Of a DNA stretch of 64,000 nucleotides, positions 60,222 to 64,000 are shown in pieces. A program made the position numbers and the translations under genes. Origin of the DNA: Bdellovibrio sp047344985 (GTDB taxonomy: Bacteria > Bdellovibrionota > Bdellovibrionia > Bdellovibrionales > Bdellovibrionaceae). Each line of letters begins with the position of its first letter. Positions within the stretch are counted from its first letter, which is position 1. The stretch lies in the NCBI RefSeq assembly GCF_047344985.1, contig NZ_CP178861.1:3534001-3598000 (forward strand). The letters run 5' to 3'. Below the pieces are notes generated by a model that was not told the origin of the DNA, made no database searches, and saw only the letters and a list, made by a program, of their open reading frames with translations.

Positions 60222-61511
60222 TTGAAAGCTCTAGGTCGCCATATTTTAGTTGAGTTCAGTGGTTGCAACGCTGAGGTTTTGAACGACGTTTCGATCATCG
60301 AAAGAAGTATGATTGAAGCCGCGCAAATCGCAGGCGCTACTGTTATTAATTCGACTTTCCATCACTTTTCTCCATGGGGTGTGAGTGGTGTTGTGGTGAT
60401 TCAAGAAAGCCATTTAGCAATTCACACTTGGCCTGAATACCGTTACGCCGCTGTCGATCTTTTCACTTGCGGCGATTCGGTTGATCCTTGGGTTTCTTTC
60501 GAACACTTGAAAAAAGCTTTCCAGGCTAACTACTCTGCTCTTGAAATGAACCGTGGATCTCTTCACGTTATTCAAAAAACAGATTTCCAACCCAAAGTGA
60601 TGCGCGAGAAACCTTCTTTCGATTTGACGAAAGGTGTGCAAATCGAGCGCAACGTATGGTTCACCGACAAAGACGAAAACCAAGCTTTGTCTTTGCGCTA
60701 CACCGGTGAAGTTCTTTTCGACGAAACAAATCCATTCCAACGCGTGCGTGTTTTGGATTCTTACTCTCACGGAAAATTCTTGGCGATCAACAATATGGTG
60801 ATGTGCACAGAGCGTGACGAGTTCCACTATCACGAAATGATCACTCATCCCGTGATGCAAACTCACGGCAACGCAAAGAACGTCCTTGTGATCGGCGGCG
60901 GTGACGGCGGAACAATCCGAGAACTTTTCAAGTACGATCAAATTGAAAAAGTGACGATGGTTGAAATCGATGAAGCGGTGATTCGTGCTTCTAAGCAACA
61001 TCTTCCGCAAATCGCTTCTGAGTTCGGCAACCCGAAATTGAATCTCATCATCGGTGACGGTATTCAATTCGTAAAAGACGCGACTCCAGGTTCTTACGAT
61101 GTGATCATCGTGGATGGTTCAGATCCTGTCGGTCCTGCGCAAGGTCTTTTCACGGCAGAGTTCTATACGAACTGCAAAAACGCACTGAAAGAGGGCGGCT
61201 TGATCGTCACTCAAGGCGAATCTCCAATGTTCCATGAAGGCACTTTCGTTGAATTAAACCAATGCCTTAAAGGAATTTTCGGTAAAGGAAGCGTCCACAC
61301 TATGCTTTTCCATGCAACGACATATCCATCTGGAATGTGGAGCTTGCAAGTCGGCGTGAAGGGACAATTCCACCCAGCAAAAGACTTCAATAAAGACAAA
61401 GCGCGCCAATTCTCTACGGCCAAAGGTCTTAAGTACTACAACGAAGATTTGCACACAGCGGCTTTCTCTTTGCCTACCTTCGTCAGAACAATGCTCGGCG
61501 AAAATGCTTAA
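60222..61511 (+). CDS. speDE: Fused S-adenosylmethionine decarboxylase / spermidine synthase
   Basis: The 429-residue protein joins SpeD (residues ~1-130) to SpeE (~155-429). The SpeD part matches the class that self-cleaves at Ser63 (ESHLAIHTW) to make pyruvate, with His68 and Cys83 in the expected places. The SpeE part shows VLVIGGGDGGTIREL and VDGSDPVGPA. Together they make decarboxylated SAM and then spermidine from putrescine. The start is TTG 60222, with GGGAGG 8 nt upstream, which gives the standard SpeD N-terminus; a start at 60129 would add 31 unrelated residues. Bacteria usually have separate genes. Polyamine synthesis should be cytoplasmic. Confidence 0.93.
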   Translation: MKALGRHILVEFSGCNAEVLNDVSIIERSMIEAAQIAGATVINSTFHHFSPWGVSGVVVIQESHLAIHTWPEYRYAAVDLFTCGDSVDPWVSFEHLKKAFQANYSALEMNRGSLHVIQKTDFQPKVMREKPSFDLTKGVQIERNVWFTDKDENQALSLRYTGEVLFDETNPFQRVRVLDSYSHGKFLAINNMVMCTERDEFHYHEMITHPVMQTHGNAKNVLVIGGGDGGTIRELFKYDQIEKVTMVEIDEAVIRASKQHLPQIASEFGNPKLNLIIGDGIQFVKDATPGSYDVIIVDGSDPVGPAQGLFTAEFYTNCKNALKEGGLIVTQGESPMFHEGTFVELNQCLKGIFGKGSVHTMLFHATTYPSGMWSLQVGVKGQFHPAKDFNKDKARQFSTAKGLKYYNEDLHTAAFSLPTFVRTMLGENA

Positions 61512-61520
61512 TTCATAGAC

Positions 61521-61570
61521 CGCCTCCTATTTTCATTATAGTTTCAATTGAGACTAAACAATAGGAGGCG
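61521..61570 (+). promoter_or_regulatory. Inverted repeat that buries the sodB ribosome binding site
   Basis: CGCCTCCTATT (61521-61531) is a perfect complement of AATAGGAGGCG (61560-61570). The right arm contains AGGAGG (61563-61568), the ribosome binding site of sodB, 5 nt before its ATG. A second, imperfect dyad TAGTTTCAA / TTGAGACTA lies between (61539-61556). In RNA this would form one long hairpin hiding the start site. Confidence 0.7.
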
Positions 61571-61573
61571 TAC

Positions 61574-62194
61574 ATGTTCAAACTACCTACTCTACCATAC
61601 GCAAAAACCGGTCTTGCTCCTTTGTTCAATGAAGAACAAATGACTTACCACTACGACAAACATCACAAAGCTTACATCGATAACTTGAATAAGTTTGCTG
61701 AAACAGATGCTTCTCTTAAAGGAAAATCCCTTGAAGAGATCACTCTGACTTCTTCTGGCGGCGTATTCAACAACGCGGCTCAAGCTTGGAATCACACTTT
61801 CTTCTGGTTCGGAATGTCTCCGGCTGGTCAAGGTGGCAAACCTTCTGCAGATCTTGAAACTGCGATCAAGCGCGATTTCGGTTCTATGGATGAGCTGAAA
61901 GCGAAATTCGTCGATGGCGGTGTTAAAACTTTCGGTTCAGGCTGGATCTGGCTTTGCACAGATGCATCTGGCAAATTGAGCCTGGTTTCTACCTCCAACG
62001 CAGCAGTTCCATTCACAAACAACGGCCCAGCTCCCTTGCTAGTTGCTGACGTTTGGGAACATGCTTACTACGTTGATTACAGAAACCTTCGTCAAAAATA
62101 TCTTGAGACTTTCTGGTCGCAAGTAAACTGGAACTTCGTTTCAGAAAACTACGCAGCTAAAAAAGTTCGCGATTTGACAAAATCAATGACGTAG
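61574..62194 (+). CDS. sodB: Superoxide dismutase, Fe/Mn family
   Basis: The 206-residue enzyme converts superoxide to peroxide and oxygen in the cytoplasm; no signal peptide is seen. Metal ligands are His26, His74, Asp159 and His163, in the motifs MTYHYDKHH, AAQAWNHTFFW and LLVADVWEHAYYVDYRN. The last motif and the Gly at position 75-80 fit iron rather than manganese, but the distinction is not safe. An 11-bp inverted repeat covers the ribosome binding site. It stands alone and ends at a GGTACC palindrome and a terminator. Confidence 0.95.
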   Translation: MFKLPTLPYAKTGLAPLFNEEQMTYHYDKHHKAYIDNLNKFAETDASLKGKSLEEITLTSSGGVFNNAAQAWNHTFFWFGMSPAGQGGKPSADLETAIKRDFGSMDELKAKFVDGGVKTFGSGWIWLCTDASGKLSLVSTSNAAVPFTNNGPAPLLVADVWEHAYYVDYRNLRQKYLETFWSQVNWNFVSENYAAKKVRDLTKSMT

Positions 62195-62220
62195 AAAAAA
62201 GGTACCAGGTACCTTTTTCC
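62194..62220. repeat. GGTACC palindromic element, copy 4 (reverse orientation)
   Basis: Arms GAAAAAAGGTACC (62194-62206) and GGTACCTTTTTCC (62208-62220) surround a central A, so this copy has the opposite orientation to the other three, which have T. One base differs from perfect symmetry. Its first base is the last base of the sodB stop codon. Confidence 0.92.
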
Positions 62221-62225
62221 ACCAA

Positions 62226-62257
62226 AAGGGACTGCGCTTAAAGCCAGTCCCTTTTTT
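62226..62257. terminator. Bidirectional intrinsic terminator
   Basis: AAGGGACTG pairs with CAGTCCCTT across a 10-nt loop, with T-run to the right and A-run to the left. It closes both sodB and the convergent gene that ends at 62260. Confidence 0.88.
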
Positions 62258-62259
62258 AT

Positions 62260-63024
62260 TTAAAGCTCATAGAAAGTCGTCGATACCAAATACAAAGTAT
62301 TTTTTGTGTCAGGCGTATAATACACGCCGATAGATGGACGAGAGAAAATCTCTTTAGGACGAAACTGAGACCACGCCATTCCAAGACCTGTGCTCATTTT
62401 TTCATAGGGAGAAAGACCCGCTTCGCGCAAGTGTCCCCATGCAAATGTCAGCCACTCACGATCTTTGATCTGATATTGCACATCCAGTCCCCACTCTGCC
62501 TCACACTTCAACGAATAAACTAAAATCAAGCCATTGCTGGAGTCGATACGCCCACAGACATTCGTCACAAACGGAGAAAATGTAAAATCACTGCCAGAAA
62601 GGCGATAATTAAGACCCAGCTGAAACGAGGTCAAAATTAAATCCGGCTCTTCAATAACCTTCCCATTCTCGGTCACTTTCGATTTAAACCGAGTCTCTGT
62701 GAAAGAAAGCGCCCAGTCCGTCGTTTCCCCGCGATAAACATTCACCTTTGCTGTGTAGTTGCTACTCCCGGGAACTGTTAAATAAAATATCGGCACAACT
62801 CCGACTTCCAAACGTGAAAGCAATCCCACGCTTAGAGCGTTTGCTACAAATTGAGAGTTGATATTGGCGCCACCTGTTTTCTGAAAGCCCACTTTCCATT
62901 GAGGAAGAGTTCGCGCCGACATACTGACAACCGGATTAAAATGAACTCGAGGTTCCAGATAAGATTCTTCAGCCAAGACATTCAAAGAAGAAATGAACAC
63001 ACATAAAAGGATCAAAATCCGCAT
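62260..63024 (-). CDS. Exported protein of unknown function, probably outer-membrane barrel
   Basis: The 254-residue protein has a signal peptide (cleavage after NVLA) and a mature part with alternating hydrophobic and polar residues typical of beta strands, with turns rich in Asn, Gly and Ser. It contains no helix-rich region or enzyme motif, and ends in Phe-Tyr-Glu-Leu rather than the classic final Phe. A small outer-membrane barrel is likely. I chose ATG 63024, which gives a normal signal peptide; a longer frame would overlap the flavodoxin-fold gene. Confidence 0.75.
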   Translation of the reverse strand: MRILILLCVFISSLNVLAEESYLEPRVHFNPVVSMSARTLPQWKVGFQKTGGANINSQFVANALSVGLLSRLEVGVVPIFYLTVPGSSNYTAKVNVYRGETTDWALSFTETRFKSKVTENGKVIEEPDLILTSFQLGLNYRLSGSDFTFSPFVTNVCGRIDSSNGLILVYSLKCEAEWGLDVQYQIKDREWLTFAWGHLREAGLSPYEKMSTGLGMAWSQFRPKEIFSRPSIGVYYTPDTKNTLYLVSTTFYEL

Positions 63025-63038
63025 AAGTCTTAGCCCTC

Positions 63039-63608
63039 TTATTTTAACCACTTGCGCTTGGGATCTTTTTTATCGACAGGCCATGTGCTCCAATTGATTT
63101 TTAAATCACAGGCTTTCAAGAAATTTTCCAAGATCAATTCGATGTCTTCTCTTTGCCAGAAATCTTTGGCGTGTGTGCTTTTTGATTTCAAAGCGATATC
63201 TGAAACCAGCGAGTAAACCATACCACTCATCGGAGGAATCAAGAATCCCATCGTCGATAGAACTCCTTGAAGACGGGATAAGACTGATTTTCCTCCCACG
63301 GAATGCATCAGCACGAACACCGCGCAGGGTTTTCCCATAAGAGCTGTCGACGCCTCAAGATCCGTCATATCTTCCAAGAGCTTTTGCAGAGGACTTCCCC
63401 ACGAATCCCAATAAGTCCCTGTGACAAAAATCACACCCGAGGAATTCTCAATCTTTTTTCTAAGCGCCGATCCATAAGACGTTTTCGCTAAGTGAACAAC
63501 ATCCACGGAGCCCTGGCCTTTAAAGAAGGGCTCAATGGCCTTGATCCACAGAGCGCAGTTTCCTTTATTTCCAGAGGGACTGCCATTAAGAATTAAGATT
63601 TTTTTCAT
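63039..63608 (-). CDS. Flavodoxin-fold NAD(P)H-dependent oxidoreductase
   Basis: The 189-residue protein has the flavodoxin-like fold of NADPH-dependent FMN reductases: ILILNGSPSGNKGNCALW (FMN phosphate loop), GVIFVTGTYWDSWGSPLQKLLEDM and a nucleotide-binding CAVFVLMHSVGG. It would reduce a flavin, quinone or nitro compound. I chose ATG 63608; the longer frame would add about 25 unrelated residues. It is 14 nt upstream of the envelope-protein gene on the same strand and divergent from the last gene. Confidence 0.88.
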   Translation of the reverse strand: MKKILILNGSPSGNKGNCALWIKAIEPFFKGQGSVDVVHLAKTSYGSALRKKIENSSGVIFVTGTYWDSWGSPLQKLLEDMTDLEASTALMGKPCAVFVLMHSVGGKSVLSRLQGVLSTMGFLIPPMSGMVYSLVSDIALKSKSTHAKDFWQREDIELILENFLKACDLKINWSTWPVDKKDPKRKWLK

Positions 63609-63675
63609 AGTCGACCAGCCTGTTTGCCCACCATCGGGATCCAATGTTAGGTCTTCCCCTGAAGAGGGAAAATCC

Positions 63676-64000
63676 ATGTTCAAATTCGTATTTGCTTTAT
63701 TATTGTCCGTTTCTACAGCTCACGCCAAGGACATCCGTCCACTTTTTGAAGCTTTGCAGGACTCCGGCGAAAAATATTTTATCACGGGTACCGTGTGCGA
63801 GCAGGTTGCTAAACTCAACCTTGAGAAGATTTATAAAGCCCCTGAATACACAGTCACAACAGGCATCCAGTACGGTAGCGAAAAGCGCGTGATCGGAGAA
63901 TTAGACGTGATCGTTTTCCGCAACGCGAATCAATCCGCCGTCGTCATCGCGGAAGTCAAATGCTGGAACAGTTTGGGCGGAGCTTTGAAAAAAGCCAAAG
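63676..64000 (+). CDS. Start of an exported protein with a restriction-endonuclease-like motif (partial)
   Basis: The frame is open to the end of the window, so only 108 residues are seen. A signal peptide (cleavage after TAHA) is followed by a domain with ELD at residues 75-77 and EVK at 93-95. The spacing of D77 with E93 and K95 fits the PD-(D/E)XK nuclease core, where acidic residues bind metal and Lys is catalytic. Export plus this motif suggests a secreted nuclease-like protein. The rest must be read beyond the window. The divergent flavodoxin gene is 67 nt away. Confidence 0.65.
   Translation, partial: MFKFVFALLLSVSTAHAKDIRPLFEALQDSGEKYFITGTVCEQVAKLNLEKIYKAPEYTVTTGIQYGSEKRVIGELDVIVFRNANQSAVVIAEVKCWNSLGGALKKAK

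Noticed and set aside
60414..61067. 217-codon minus-strand open frame
   Set aside because: It is antisense to the SpeD-SpeE fusion; composition and lack of motifs mark it as a shadow.

Overview
The window looks like chromosome from a predatory Bdellovibrio-type bacterium (Bdellovibrionota). The basis is indirect. There is a deaminase of the Bd3614 type (a family named after a Bdellovibrio bacteriovorus protein), a dense set of secreted proteases, nucleases, a lytic transglycosylase-like protein and lipoproteins, large hybrid histidine kinases, and moderate GC content. No phage, transposase, CRISPR array, tRNA or 5S/16S/23S rRNA gene was seen. The only RNA gene I can support firmly is rnpB.

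Layout. 1-2.6 kb: end of an M13 metallopeptidase, a rhodanese and a HAD 5'-nucleotidase. 2.7-4.7 kb: two secreted proteins on the minus strand, one a trypsin. 4.8-8.1 kb: a PadR regulator with GTAC-containing operator-like repeats, then DUF1700-type and DUF4097-type envelope genes, an OmpH/Skp chaperone and an unknown anchored protein. 8.2-11.1 kb (minus): receiver/cyclic-nucleotide protein, SDR oxidoreductase and two unknown exported or anchored proteins. 11.2-15.9 kb: a tight pantothenate/CoA operon (DUF2520 reductase candidate PanG, panB, panC, coaBC, coaX, panD). 15.9-24.8 kb: PhnA, a lytic transglycosylase-like protein, endonuclease I, two ABC-F ATPases and lipoproteins. 24.9-31.5 kb: a lipoprotein, a TonB/TonB-dependent receptor pair and a hybrid kinase. 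31.5-37.4 kb (minus): a leucine-degradation operon with a split methylcrotonyl-CoA carboxylase. 37.5-44.2 kb: a methyltransferase, GNAT, nuclease/phosphatase, a three-gene ABC exporter and a GST. 44.2-46.5 kb (minus): rnpB followed by an M3 oligopeptidase. 47.2-54.9 kb: one 2,584-residue lipoprotein ending in 14 RCC1-like repeats. 54.9-64 kb: a Cys-rich copper-type protein, a second hybrid kinase, the Bd3614-like deaminase, an RlmK-like methyltransferase, a deacetylase-fold protein lacking its metal ligands, a SpeD-SpeE fusion, superoxide dismutase, an envelope protein, a flavodoxin-fold reductase and the start of a secreted protein with a nuclease-like motif.

The most unusual signals are non-coding. 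A family of near-perfect GGTACC palindromes sits against gene ends. A related 85-nt inverted repeat has 31-bp arms. An 11-bp perfect inverted repeat buries the ribosome binding site of the superoxide dismutase gene. Among proteins, the double-propeller-sized RCC1 lipoprotein and the probable pseudo-deacetylase stand out. All assignments come from reading the sequence; no database search was run. Gene density is high: apart from the rnpB locus, no gap between genes exceeds about 300 bases.
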